NCBI RefSeq assembly: GCF_010748935.1
Contig: NZ_CP048796.1
Span: 1,305,001-1,369,000 of the forward strand
Direction: 5' to 3'
DNA: 64,000 bases
DNA from: Providencia vermicola
GTDB taxonomy: Bacteria > Pseudomonadota > Gammaproteobacteria > Enterobacterales > Enterobacteriaceae
The first letter of the stretch is position 1; every line of letters starts with the position of its first letter. The position numbers and the translations under genes are program-made. Positions 47,286 through 56,152 of the stretch are shown one piece after another. The notes under the pieces are model-generated. The model saw only the letters and a program-made list of their open reading frames with translations. It was not told the origin of the DNA and did no database searches.

Positions 47286-48545
47286 ATGTTGTATTCAGTG
47301 GTTGGGTTACAGTTTGGGGATGAAGGCAAAGGCAAGTTTGTTGATTATCTTGCGGGAAAAATAAAACATATCGCAAGGTTTAATGGCGGCGCCAATGCTG
47401 GTCATTGTGTACAAGTAAAAAATCAACGACAGTCATTTTCACAGCTACCCGCTACCTTATATCAAGGAAATATGTATATTTGCCAAGGGGCATTAATCAG
47501 TCTTGAAATTTTAATTAGCGAAATAGAGCGTCTTAAGCAAATTAGACAAGATATCTCCATTTATATTGATTATCGATGTCATATTGTATTACCGATTCAT
47601 GCTTCATTGAATCAAGCATCCGAAAAATTCAAAGGAAGTCGCAAGATTGGTTCTGTGGGGCTTGGGATCGGTGCATGCTTTGAAGATAAAGCCAATCGGC
47701 ATGGCATTCGTCTCTATGATGCGCTTGATAAAATAAAACTTCGTGAAAAATTAGCTTTCCTGTGGGATTTAAGGGAAAAACAGATCACATATGTATTTAA
47801 TGACACATTAACGCTAGAGTTTGAAGATGTTGTAGAACGCTTATATGAACAATGTCAATATATTAAACCTTACCTTGCTTTTACGGATAAAAAAATACGT
47901 CAATTGCTTGGAGATAATAAGGATGTTTTGCTTGAAACATCTCAAGCGACCTTTTTGGATAATGCATTTGGTTCCTATCCTTATACCGTTGCTTATCAAA
48001 CATTGGTGCAAAGTTGCTTTTCTATTATCGGTATACCTGCTTCACCGATTCATGTTTTAGGAGTAATGAAAGCTTATATGATCAGAGTTGGTAATGGCCC
48101 ATTCCCAACCGAATTACATGATGATGCAGCAATTAATATTCGTGAACGTGGAAATGAGTATGGTACGGTTTCAGGGAGGCCAAGGCGTTGCGGATGGTTA
48201 GATCTGAATTTAATCAAACAGGCTATTGAGCTTAATGGTGTAACAGAATTAGCGATAACAAATGTGGATGTATTAGCAAATGTAGATGAAATTAAAATTG
48301 CTATAAATTATATGAAAAAAGATAAGCCTATTACTTGTGAAGCGGCTTTATTAAATTTATCAGAGGTGACACCAATATATTATACATTTCGTGGTTGGCC
48401 TCAATTAAAGGGGAACTATCATAGCCGATTAGAATTGCCTGTAGAATTACGTTTATTTTTATCATTTATTGAAGAGCATACAAATAAAAAAATTCGTTAC
48501 ATTTCGTATGGGGCCGATAGAGATAAAACAATTATTTGTCATTAA
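47286..48545 (+). CDS. Divergent adenylosuccinate synthetase-like ligase
   Basis: A 419-residue PurA-family protein (E. coli PurA 432). The GTPase-like loop GDEGKGK (residues 11-17, with the catalytic Asp 12) and GGANAGH (34-40, catalytic His 40) are kept, as are Q in ETSQATFLD, KAY-IRVG-GPFPTE and SGRPRRCGWLD. Key changes are also visible: PurA's GTTGRGIGP is GSVGLGIGA, TKLDVLD is TNVDVLA (guanine-binding Lys lost) and STGPDR is SYGADR. AGGAGGATAA precedes the ATG. It likely joins an amino acid to a purine-like nucleotide. Because Asp 12 is kept, it is not the Ser-type PurZ of Z-genome phages. Confidence 0.85.
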   Translation: MLYSVVGLQFGDEGKGKFVDYLAGKIKHIARFNGGANAGHCVQVKNQRQSFSQLPATLYQGNMYICQGALISLEILISEIERLKQIRQDISIYIDYRCHIVLPIHASLNQASEKFKGSRKIGSVGLGIGACFEDKANRHGIRLYDALDKIKLREKLAFLWDLREKQITYVFNDTLTLEFEDVVERLYEQCQYIKPYLAFTDKKIRQLLGDNKDVLLETSQATFLDNAFGSYPYTVAYQTLVQSCFSIIGIPASPIHVLGVMKAYMIRVGNGPFPTELHDDAAINIRERGNEYGTVSGRPRRCGWLDLNLIKQAIELNGVTELAITNVDVLANVDEIKIAINYMKKDKPITCEAALLNLSEVTPIYYTFRGWPQLKGNYHSRLELPVELRLFLSFIEEHTNKKIRYISYGADRDKTIICH

Positions 48546-48560
48546 GTTAAGAAGAAAATT

Positions 48561-48983
48561 ATGATAAATTATGTAACTGGTTTTATGTATTCACCAGATG
48601 CAACTCAGGTTGTGCTGATAAAAAAACGTCAACCAGAATGGCAAAAAGGGAAGTTTAATGGTGTAGGCGGAAAAATACATCAAGGAGAAACCCCAGAGGA
48701 GGCTATGAGGCGCGAATTTTTGGAAGAAACAGGGGTAATAACAGCCGTATCCGATTGGCGATGTTTTTTAATTCTTACAAATCCTGATAAATATCGTATA
48801 TATATGTTTTCTACTTATAGTGAACAATTTACTCAGGTTAAGACAGTTGAGAAGGAAGAAGTCAGTGTTCATCACACAGCGTCATTACCAAAAAACAAAA
48901 TTGCTAATTTAGCTTGGTTAATTCCATTATCTCAGGACCAAAAAATTATTTTGGATACACCATTAACAATAGATTGTCGTTAA
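48561..48983 (+). CDS. Nudix hydrolase
   Basis: A 140-residue Nudix protein. The box G-x5-E-x7-R-E-x2-E-E-x-G is complete at residues about 37-59 (GKIHQGETPEEAMRREFLEE then TG). PEWQKGKFNGVGG precedes it, as in MutT/8-oxo-dGTPase-like members. It is the last gene of the operon, 15 bases behind the PurA-like gene. It may hydrolyse a nucleoside triphosphate to the monophosphate, either to protect the host from the pathway's product or to prepare it for the HAD phosphatase. Confidence 0.9.
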   Translation: MINYVTGFMYSPDATQVVLIKKRQPEWQKGKFNGVGGKIHQGETPEEAMRREFLEETGVITAVSDWRCFLILTNPDKYRIYMFSTYSEQFTQVKTVEKEEVSVHHTASLPKNKIANLAWLIPLSQDQKIILDTPLTIDCR

Positions 48984-49003
48984 TAAAAATCCGAAGTCTT
49001 GTG

Positions 49004-49041
49004 AATTCACCCCATAATGATTATCAAAATGGGGGTGAATT
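49004..49041. terminator. Terminator between the nucleotide cluster and the porin gene
   Basis: AATTCACCCC / GGGGTGAATT, 10 pairs around an 18-base loop, between the convergent Nudix and porin genes. Confidence 0.75.
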
Positions 49042-49048
49042 ATTTAAT

Positions 49049-50146
49049 TTAAAACTGGTAGATGAGACCTAAGCCAAGTACATTATCAGTATTGATCTCA
49101 TAATCACGAGTAAATTCTTTATCTTTTAATAGATTGATTTTGTAATCAATAACAGCGGTCATATTTTTGTTGAAATCATAAGCAGCACCAACTGCAATAT
49201 ATTTCACCAAATCTTGACTACCGTAGGTGCCGAGATTTTTACCTTTAGATTGGTTGTAACCAAGAGAAGGGGTTAAACCGAAATCGAATGAATACAATGC
49301 AACAACTTCTAAGTTCTCTGTTTTATTTGCGATAGATTCAGAATCATCACCACCAAAGCGAGTTGTATTTAGGGTTTGACCATACATTGCAGCTAAATAG
49401 AGTTCATCAAGCTCTAATTTACTACCAATATTCCATGCTTCAGCACGTTTACCCGTTGCCCCGACAGAACCATTTTTTTGACTTGGCGTACGTGATGAGT
49501 TCGAATAACCCCCACCGATAGATATACCCCAACCTAGTTCATAGGCTGTAGAAAAACCGTAACCATCACCATTATTATCTAATGAGCTGTCGCCAGTTGA
49601 TTTGTTTTGGTCACCATTTTTACCTTGATATTGCAGAGCAAAACTCAGACCATCAATATAACCAAATGCATTATTATTGCGATAGGTTAATAAATTACGG
49701 TTACGACTCATCATATATGTGTCTTCTTGGTCCATAGTGTCTGCTCCCCACAGAGGTAATACATCGGTCCAAGCATTCGTATCATAGATCACACCATAAT
49801 TGCGGCCATAGTCCACTGAACCAAAGTCGGCAAATTTCAATCCTGCATAGGCCAATCGATTCTGGTTTTCGTTATCCGATTCCGCTTTATGAGTTGTTGT
49901 TTCCCATTCGAAACGGCCAAAACCAATGAGTTGGTCAGTAATTTGAGTATCACCTTTAAAGCCTAAACGAACGCGTGAATCATCCCCATCTTCACCACTT
50001 TTAGCATCTGCAAAATAGTGTCGAACGTCAATTTGACCATACACATCGAGCTTATTGCCATCTTTATTATAGACTTCAGCGGCATTAGCAACACCAGCAG
50101 CGAATAACGCTGGGATCGCTATCGTAATAATATTATTTTTTTTCAT
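49049..50146 (-). CDS. General porin of the OmpC/OmpF family
   Basis: A 365-residue outer membrane trimeric porin. Signal peptide residues 1-22 (ending VANA before AEVYN), then the first strand [19 protein letters not shown], the strand [12 protein letters not shown] near 110 ahead of constriction loop 3, whose PEF(F/G) motif of OmpC/F is replaced by LPLWGADT here, and the C-terminal LGLGLIYQF with the terminal Phe. It lets small hydrophilic solutes and some beta-lactams pass. Single gene; the region upstream, shared with hcp, is 318 bases. Confidence 0.93.
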   Translation of the reverse strand: MKKNNIITIAIPALFAAGVANAAEVYNKDGNKLDVYGQIDVRHYFADAKSGEDGDDSRVRLGFKGDTQITDQLIGFGRFEWETTTHKAESDNENQNRLAYAGLKFADFGSVDYGRNYGVIYDTNAWTDVLPLWGADTMDQEDTYMMSRNRNLLTYRNNNAFGYIDGLSFALQYQGKNGDQNKSTGDSSLDNNGDGYGFSTAYELGWGISIGGGYSNSSRTPSQKNGSVGATGKRAEAWNIGSKLELDELYLAAMYGQTLNTTRFGGDDSESIANKTENLEVVALYSFDFGLTPSLGYNQSKGKNLGTYGSQDLVKYIAVGAAYDFNKNMTAVIDYKINLLKDKEFTRDYEINTDNVLGLGLIYQF

Positions 50147-50464
50147 GACTAATCCTTTAACCCAATAACTATATAAGTGAAATTTTGCCTATCTAACAAG
50201 TTAAGCGAGGGTATTATCAAGTGAATAAATCAAATCTTGCAAGCACTAATTAGACTAAAAATGACACTATATACATTGAGTACACTGCAATAAGGCTAAT
50301 TTTCCCTATTTTATTAGGCAGATAGATGTAAATAGTTCTCATTCAATGAAAACATTAATATAGATCAATAAACCTTCAGATAAGCTTCAAATCCCTCTTC
50401 CTTATTATCGAAAAAGGTTTAATCTTAATGTTGTATATAAAATGCAACTTATGAGGCAATGAAC
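50147..50464. promoter_or_regulatory. Divergent porin-hcp regulatory region with FNR- and NsrR-like sites
   Basis: At 50355-50368 lies TTAATATAGATCAA, one mismatch from the FNR consensus TTGAT-N4-ATCAA. At about 50425-50450 a dyad-like AATGTTGTATATAAAATGCAACTT resembles NsrR sites near hcp genes, overlapping the start-proximal promoter. Both assignments rest on consensus similarity and the known control of hcp by FNR and NsrR. Confidence 0.45.
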
Positions 50465-52117
50465 ATGTACTGTGTGCAATGTGAACAAACAATTAGAACT
50501 CCAGCTGGAAATGGCTGTGCATACGCACAGGGTATGTGCGGTAAAACAGCAGAAACGTCAGATCTACAAGACTTATTAGTTGCGGTGTTACAAAGTCTCT
50601 CTGCTAGCGCTGTAACAGCACGTGAATTAGGTATTATTGATCACGACGTAGATAGTTTCGCGCCTAGAGCGTTTTTCTCAACATTGACAAATGTTAATTT
50701 CGATTCAGAACGTATTATTGGTTATGCTCGAGAAGCTATTTATTTAAGAGATAAATTAATCAAGCAATGCCAAGCAAAAAATAGTGCTATTGTATTTAAC
50801 CATCCTTTAATTAATATTCAGCTTAAAGGTAATGATATTATTGCATTGCAAAAACAGGCTGAAGATTTTGCACTTGATATTGATAAAGCACAAGTTGGTG
50901 ATGATATTCATGGTTTACGCATGCTTTGTTTATATGGTTTAAAAGGTGCAGCGGCTTATATGGAGCATGCGCATGTATTAGGCCAATATGATAATGATAT
51001 CTATCGCCAATATCATGAAATTATGGCGTGGTTAGGTACGTTACCCGCAAATATGAATGAGTTGCTTGATAATGCGATGGCTATTGGCATGATGAATTTT
51101 AAGGTAATGGAAATTCTCGATGCTGGAGAAACTGGAGAATTTGGTCATCCAGTGCCAACAGAAGTGAATGTTCGCCCAGTTGCGGGGAAATGTATTCTTA
51201 TTTCAGGGCATGATCTAAAAGATTTGAAAATGCTATTAGAGCAAACCGAAGGTACAGGTATTAATATCTATACCCATGGTGAAATGTTACCTGCACATGG
51301 CTATCCGGAACTGAAGAAATATTCACACCTTGTCGGTAATTATGGTAGTGGCTGGCAAAATCAGCAAACCGAGTTTGCTAAATTTCCAGGTCCTGTTCTG
51401 ATGACCTCAAACTGCATTATTGACCCAGATGTTGGGCAATATAAAGACCGTATTTGGACTCGTAGTATTGTGGGTTGGCCTGGAGCCAAACATTTAACCG
51501 GTGATGATTTCTCTGAAATGATCAACCAAGCTTTAGCCATGAATGGTTTTCCATACACAGAAATTGAGCACAAAATTACGGTTGGATTTGGGCGTCAAAC
51601 ATTATTGAGTGCAGCTGATACAGTGATTGATCTTGTTTCTCAGAAAAAACTACGTCACGTATTTTTGGTTGGGGGATGTGATGGTAGCCGTGGTGAGCGT
51701 AGCTACTACACTGATTTTGCGCGTAGTGTACCTGAAGACTGCTTAATTCTCACATTGGCGTGCGGTAAATATCGTTTTAATAAATTAGATTTTGGTACTT
51801 TAGAAGGCTTACCTCGTTTATTAGATGTTGGACAATGTAATGATGCATATTCCGCAATCATGCTTGCTGTAAACTTAGCAGAAAAATTAGGTTGTGGCGT
51901 TAATGACTTACCGTTGAGTTTAATCCTATCTTGGTTTGAGCAAAAAGCGATTGTTATTTTATTAACGCTATTATCGCTCGGTGTTAAAAATATCTATACC
52001 GGCCCAACAGCACCAGGATTCTTAACTGAAAACCTATTAAACATACTGAATGAAAAATTTGGAATGCGTAGTATTACGACTGTTGAACAAGATCTAGCTG
52101 AAATTCTGCCTGCATAA
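50465..52117 (+). CDS. hcp: Hydroxylamine reductase / hybrid cluster protein
   Basis: A 550-residue protein, the same length as E. coli Hcp. The N-terminal Cys motif MYCVQCEQT...[10 protein letters not shown] binds the first FeS cluster; hybrid-cluster ligands appear in [44 protein letters not shown] and [14 protein letters not shown]. Start at 50465, eight bases after GAGG; the ATG at 50459 is less well placed. It reduces nitric oxide, in nitrosative stress and anaerobic conditions. The reductase gene hcr follows after 48 bases. Confidence 0.96.
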   Translation: MYCVQCEQTIRTPAGNGCAYAQGMCGKTAETSDLQDLLVAVLQSLSASAVTARELGIIDHDVDSFAPRAFFSTLTNVNFDSERIIGYAREAIYLRDKLIKQCQAKNSAIVFNHPLINIQLKGNDIIALQKQAEDFALDIDKAQVGDDIHGLRMLCLYGLKGAAAYMEHAHVLGQYDNDIYRQYHEIMAWLGTLPANMNELLDNAMAIGMMNFKVMEILDAGETGEFGHPVPTEVNVRPVAGKCILISGHDLKDLKMLLEQTEGTGINIYTHGEMLPAHGYPELKKYSHLVGNYGSGWQNQQTEFAKFPGPVLMTSNCIIDPDVGQYKDRIWTRSIVGWPGAKHLTGDDFSEMINQALAMNGFPYTEIEHKITVGFGRQTLLSAADTVIDLVSQKKLRHVFLVGGCDGSRGERSYYTDFARSVPEDCLILTLACGKYRFNKLDFGTLEGLPRLLDVGQCNDAYSAIMLAVNLAEKLGCGVNDLPLSLILSWFEQKAIVILLTLLSLGVKNIYTGPTAPGFLTENLLNILNEKFGMRSITTVEQDLAEILPA

Positions 52118-52165
52118 TATTAAGTGTGATAGGGGAAATTTATTTCCCCTAATTGGAGTGATACC

Positions 52166-53170
52166 ATGACAATGCCGAGTAGTTTATGTCCAAATAGAAT
52201 GCAGATACATTCTATCCATCAAGAAACTTCCGATGTATGGACGATTAATTTAATTAATCACGACTTTTATACCTATTCTCCGGGACAATACGCTCTTGTT
52301 AGTATTAAAAATAGCGATGAAATCATGCGTGCTTATACGATTTCATCGACCCCTGGACAAAGTCGTTTTATTACTATTACGGTCAGACGATTAGAGCAAG
52401 GAACGGGGTCATGTTGGTTAACGAGCTCGGTGAAGCCAGGTGATTATCTATGGCTTTCAGATGCGCAGGGTGAGTTTACTTGTGCTGAATTAAATAGTGA
52501 TCAATATTTGATGTTAGCTGCTGGCTGTGGTGTAACGCCAATTATGTCGATGGTACGTTGGTTAATGGCATACCGCTCTCAAGCTAACGTAAAAGTTTTA
52601 TTTAATGTGCGAGATGAGCAGCAAATTATTTTTGCGGATGAGTGGCAACAATTAATTGCACAATATCCATCACGATTACAGTTATGTATTATGCAGGAAT
52701 CTCCTGATCATGGAGGGGTTGCGGAAGGGCGTTTAACCCTTGAAAAATTATCTGCATTAGTGCCAGATATTTGTTCTCGCATCGTCATGACGTGTGGGCC
52801 CACACCTTATATGAAAAATGCCCAGCAATTTGCAAAAACGTTAGGTGTGCCACCTGAACACTTCTTCATGGAACGCTTCTCGCTAGAACCGGAACCGATT
52901 GCCAGTGAAGAGACCATTACCTTAAAAATTCGTCAACGTTTGGTTGATTTTAAGGTTCCGGTGGGAACGTCTTTGTTATCGGCTTTAGAACAAAATAAAC
53001 AACCAGTGATTGCTGCTTGTCGCGCTGGTGTTTGTGGGAGTTGTAAAACAAAAGTATTATCAGGAAATTATACAACGACCAGTACGATGACATTAACAGA
53101 GGAAGAGATTGCCGCAGGGTATGTTTTGGCTTGTAGTTGTCAATTACAAGGCGATACAGAGATTGCGTAA
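52166..53170 (+). CDS. hcr: Hcp reductase (NADH oxidoreductase)
   Basis: A 334-residue flavoprotein that passes electrons from NADH to Hcp. FAD-binding RAYTISSTPG near residue 55, NAD-binding LAAGCGVTPIMSM near 118 and MTCGPTPYMKNA near 208, and a C-terminal plant-type 2Fe-2S domain with CRAGVCGSCK near 290 and a final Cys near 325. TTGGAGTGATACC precedes the ATG. Operon with hcp. Confidence 0.95.
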   Translation: MTMPSSLCPNRMQIHSIHQETSDVWTINLINHDFYTYSPGQYALVSIKNSDEIMRAYTISSTPGQSRFITITVRRLEQGTGSCWLTSSVKPGDYLWLSDAQGEFTCAELNSDQYLMLAAGCGVTPIMSMVRWLMAYRSQANVKVLFNVRDEQQIIFADEWQQLIAQYPSRLQLCIMQESPDHGGVAEGRLTLEKLSALVPDICSRIVMTCGPTPYMKNAQQFAKTLGVPPEHFFMERFSLEPEPIASEETITLKIRQRLVDFKVPVGTSLLSALEQNKQPVIAACRAGVCGSCKTKVLSGNYTTTSTMTLTEEEIAAGYVLACSCQLQGDTEIA

Positions 53171-53187
53171 ATAAAACAATTAAATGA

Positions 53188-53224
53188 ACTGTCTCATTAT
53201 ATATCCCACTAATAATGAGACAGT
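53188..53224 (+). terminator. Terminator after hcr
   Basis: Perfect 13-bp stem ACTGTCTCATTAT / ATAATGAGACAGT with an 11-base loop; no T-run. Confidence 0.7.
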
Positions 53225-53317
53225 GACTTATAGACAAGTTATTAAATAACTATACATACGTAGTTATAAGTTATTATATAAAAATCACTATGTAATTTTT
53301 ATTAGCGTTAAATTTGT

Positions 53318-53554
53318 TTACTTTAAAACGGGTCCTTCAGGCATAAAATAAACCGATAATTTACTTAATGCATTTATAGCTGAGACGGCTATCTCTTTAT
53401 TTGGGTCTTGGCAAAGATTGATAATACGAACAATCGCTTCTTGGTATTCAATCGTTGCTTTATAATCTCCCAAAGCTGCTATTGCAGCGATTTTGATCTC
53501 ATCATTAACGCGAAATGTTAGATTCGTCAGCATACCGACAATAGTTCTGTCCAT
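53318..53554 (-). CDS. Small HEAT-repeat-like protein
   Basis: A 78-residue protein composed of about two helical hairpins of HEAT type: VNDEIKIAAIAALGDYKA and DPNKEIAVSAINALSKLSVY, with the repeated D/N-x-E-I-x-x-x-A-I-x-A-L pattern. No signal peptide or membrane segment. A weak AAGAGTGAAG site precedes the ATG. It may be a protein-protein interaction module, or a fragment of a larger HEAT protein that persists. No partner is indicated by neighbours. Confidence 0.6.
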   Translation of the reverse strand: MDRTIVGMLTNLTFRVNDEIKIAAIAALGDYKATIEYQEAIVRIINLCQDPNKEIAVSAINALSKLSVYFMPEGPVLK

Positions 53555-54068
53555 AATTAAAACTTCACTCTTTAATTAACTTGAAGATATTTTAAATTAA
53601 AATTATATATATTAACTTCCAAATTGATCGTTTATTTAATGTTTTTATTTTGAAAACATCAAAAATGAGACTTTTTTTCGAGTTAAATAATGCATTAAGT
53701 GCATTCTCTTATTTTTTTTATTTTCTTTGATTGAGTTAGTTAATTAAAGTAAGTAAATTTATCGTTGAATAAATTTACCTGTATTATGGATTTTATTGTT
53801 ATTTATTTTCGTTCAATAAATTCTAATGAGCTAAATTAATATGTTCAGTTTTATTCGTTTAGCGAACATCTCATAATAATATAAAACAGCGAAGAAAATT
53901 TTTTTTGCCTTTATTCTTATGGGGTTATGAAGATAACTATTCAAGTGCTATTTCTATTGGTTATTATGAACAATAGCAGTAAATAGCGTATTATTTACTA
54001 GGAGAAAAAATAAAAAAACATCAATGATTACATTTTGTAACACCAAGAATTGTTGTTATACATAAACC
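53555..54068. other. AT-rich region upstream of the Mg2+ control element
   Basis: About 510 bases without a coding frame, with many A and T runs, between the small HEAT-like gene and the PhoP-box-like repeat. I see no recognisable feature in it. Confidence 0.4.
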
Positions 54069-54085
54069 TAAACAAAACTTAAACA
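54069..54085 (-). promoter_or_regulatory. PhoP-box-like direct repeat upstream of mgtE
   Basis: On the minus strand the sequence is TGTTTA-AGTTT-TGTTTA, a perfect (T/G)GTTTA-N5-(T/G)GTTTA PhoP box. It lies about 60 bases before a TATAAT hexamer (54145-54150) that would start transcription just ahead of the M-box. PhoP control of a Mg2+ transporter is plausible; not shown. Confidence 0.5.
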
Positions 54086-54144
54086 AGGCTATGGTCATCG
54101 GAAATTAACCGTATTTTCGGGGTGGTAATTAATCATCTTATGGT

Positions 54145-54150
54145 TATAAT
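54145..54150 (+). promoter_or_regulatory. Candidate -10 element of the mgtE transcript
   Basis: TATAAT, about seven bases before the probable start of the M-box leader. No good -35 hexamer is present, consistent with an activator-dependent promoter. Confidence 0.4.
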
Positions 54151-54159
54151 TCGCGTCGC

Positions 54160-54400
54160 ATCAAAAGTGCAGTATCTCGTTAGGCGAGGCTCCTATACAA
54201 ACACAGGTTACTGATCTGACGACGTCGAGAGACGCCCAAGATCAGGACAGGATATATCGACCGAAGGTATATCCCCATGTAACTTCCAATATATGTGTTG
54301 GATACGTTGTATAGTGCTAAAACCGAGACGTAGAGATAGCCATCGCATTCTCTCATCTGGTTTCGCCCCTATGTGAGTACTGTTTGAGTAAACAACAGTA
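54160..54400 (+). ncRNA. M-box (ykoK leader) magnesium riboswitch
   Basis: The segment matches the ykoK/M-box consensus: CGTTAGGCGAGGCTCCTATA at about 54178-54197, CGAGAGACGCC near 54226, and at the 3' side ATAGTGCTAAAACC near 54311. The core ends near 54325. An inverted repeat AAACC/GGTTT with GAGA/TCTC (about 54320-54365) follows and could form the expression platform. It lies directly ahead of mgtE, the classic M-box target, and should lower its expression at high Mg2+. Confidence 0.88.
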
Positions 54401-54416
54401 ACTAGGGACTAATAAA

Positions 54417-55487
54417 ATGACATTCACTACCCAGAACAAAGCGGGATCTGTAGCAATCGCTCAGTCCGCAATGAAAGGCGCACGCCTGAATACCAACAAC
54501 ACTCAGCAACCAAAAATTGACGACGCAACTGTCAGTGCATATATGAGCCAATCTTATTTGCCTGTTTCTATTGCAGATTCAGTTGATTGCGTGAAAAAAA
54601 ATCTGATCGAACATTTAGAGGGTGAGCAAATTCCTACGTATTTGTTCGTTGTGGATCAGGAAAATTATTTAAATGGTATCCTTTCCGTTAAATCATTATT
54701 AGCAGCTGAAGAAAATTTGCTTGTGTCTGATATTATGCGTCACAACTACTTTTCAGTTTCTCCTGAGCAATCACGTCATGATGTTTATGATTTGATTAAT
54801 CATAGTGGTTTAGACATGATACCGGTTGTACAATTTGGCAAATTGATGGGGGTTTTAAGACCTCAAGATATCGCTGAATTGATAGAAGATGAGAATACGT
54901 TAGATGCACAACTTCAAGGTGCGACAACACCACTTGAAGAGCCTTATTTAGCAACAAGCCCAGTGACATTATGGCGTAAACGTGTTGTATGGCTATTGAT
55001 GCTATTTGTTGCAGAGGCTTATACAGGCACAGTGTTAAAAGCTTTTGAAGAGCAATTAGAAGCCGCAATCTCTCTTGCTTTCTTTATTCCATTACTGATT
55101 GGAACAGGGGGAAATAGCGGAACACAAATCACTTCTACGCTTGTCAGAGCGATGGCATTAGGTGAGGTTAGCTTACGTAATCTAGGTGCAGTCCTGAAAA
55201 AAGAAGTATCAACATCGTTTTTAGTGGCAATAACTATCGGTGCCGCTGCTTTGATTAGGGCCTGGATTTTAGGTGTTGGGGCTGAAGTCACTATTGTTGT
55301 GAGTTTAACGATTGTTGCAATTACTATGTGGAGTGCGATTGTTTCTTCTATTATCCCAATGGTATTGAAGAAATTAAAAGTGGATCCGGCTGTTGTATCA
55401 GCGCCATTTATTGCGACTTTTATTGATGGAACAGGTTTAATTATTTACTTTGAAATTGCCAAATTGGTGATGACGGAGTTCGCCTAA
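54417..55487 (+). CDS. mgtE: MgtE-family magnesium transporter lacking the N domain
   Basis: A 356-residue transporter. Residues about 40-165 form a CBS pair (FVVDQENYLNGILSVKSLL, MIPVVQFGKLMGVLRPQDIAEL), then a connecting helix, then five membrane helices (about 185-355) with the MgtE signature PLLIGTGGNSGTQITSTLVRAMALGE near residue 225 and PFIATFIDGTGLIIYF near 330. Typical MgtE proteins are about 450 residues and start with a superhelical N domain of some 130 residues; only about 35 non-homologous residues are present here. An M-box riboswitch precedes it. It should carry Mg2+ inward across the inner membrane. Confidence 0.93.
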   Translation: MTFTTQNKAGSVAIAQSAMKGARLNTNNTQQPKIDDATVSAYMSQSYLPVSIADSVDCVKKNLIEHLEGEQIPTYLFVVDQENYLNGILSVKSLLAAEENLLVSDIMRHNYFSVSPEQSRHDVYDLINHSGLDMIPVVQFGKLMGVLRPQDIAELIEDENTLDAQLQGATTPLEEPYLATSPVTLWRKRVVWLLMLFVAEAYTGTVLKAFEEQLEAAISLAFFIPLLIGTGGNSGTQITSTLVRAMALGEVSLRNLGAVLKKEVSTSFLVAITIGAAALIRAWILGVGAEVTIVVSLTIVAITMWSAIVSSIIPMVLKKLKVDPAVVSAPFIATFIDGTGLIIYFEIAKLVMTEFA

Positions 55488-55516
55488 AGACACACCATCG
55501 ATATGATGCGGCAGTG

Positions 55517-56050
55517 TTATTTAACATCTGCCGCAACCAACGAAATAGTCTGTTTTAGGACTTCACCGCATTTTCGACACAAATACTGATTCTCCCCTCT
55601 AACAACTTTATTATGCCTTCTGATCGTTAATTCATGTGATGTCGTACAAGCACAATAATAAGTAAAAGTTCGGCTTTTCACTGAAGAAACTGCAAAATGA
55701 TGAGTTCGATTCGCTGGAACTTCCAAAATCTGTTCCATCATCCATTTCCATTCATGGCCATGGGGTGCAATACCTTGTCGGCCAAACATGCGATAGACTA
55801 ATAAGTGCGCTAATTCATGGGGAATGACTTGCTCAATAAAGAGATCACCATTTTCAATCAGTAGGATTGAGTTTAAGCGGATTTCCCATTCTTTTAAGTA
55901 TGCGCTGCCAGCCGTTGTGCCTCGTTGTTTATAGTTAACTGTTGGTTCTGGAAATGTTTTTTCCAGTTTTTGTTGTGCTAAGTGAAGCTTTTCACGCAGT
56001 GTATGCATGACTTTCTGTTGAAGATAGATAGGGACGCGTACTGTTTTCAT
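55517..56050 (-). CDS. sprT: SprT family zinc metalloprotease-like protein
   Basis: A 177-residue protein close to E. coli SprT (165). The zinc site HELAH is in [12 protein letters not shown] near residue 78, and a C-terminal zinc ribbon has CAC and CRKCGE. Start at 56050 gives the MKTVRVPI N-terminus that matches E. coli MKTSRLPI; the upstream start at 56104 has no ribosome site. In E. coli sprT lies beside galP and metK; here other genes separate it from metK. Cytoplasmic; function in E. coli is not settled. Confidence 0.92.
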   Translation of the reverse strand: MKTVRVPIYLQQKVMHTLREKLHLAQQKLEKTFPEPTVNYKQRGTTAGSAYLKEWEIRLNSILLIENGDLFIEQVIPHELAHLLVYRMFGRQGIAPHGHEWKWMMEQILEVPANRTHHFAVSSVKSRTFTYYCACTTSHELTIRRHNKVVRGENQYLCRKCGEVLKQTISLVAADVK

Positions 56051-56102
56051 GATGGCAAGAATAATATAACCCGACCTAGAGAAACAAGTCTTATTGACTA
56101 TC

Positions 56103-56141
56103 ATTATATTAAATAATATATTGTTTAATTATATAATATAT
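56103..56141. promoter_or_regulatory. AT-rich dyad ahead of the ArsR-type gene, probable operator
   Basis: Repeated ATATTAAATAATATAT and TTTAATTATATAAT elements in inverted arrangement lie just before the ArsR gene. BigR/YgaV-type regulators bind such AT-rich dyads, so autoregulation is likely. Confidence 0.45.
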
Positions 56142-56152
56142 AGAGGTATATC

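Noticed and set aside
47286-48545. PurZ of the phage Z-genome (2-aminoadenine) system
   Set aside because: The catalytic Asp in GDEGKGK is kept, whereas PurZ has Ser there, and no DatZ, MazZ or phage genes are nearby.
44715-48983. Relocated histidine or purine biosynthesis operon
   Set aside because: Only one his-like and one pur-like gene are present, both divergent, together with PRTase-like, HAD and Nudix genes that are not part of either operon.
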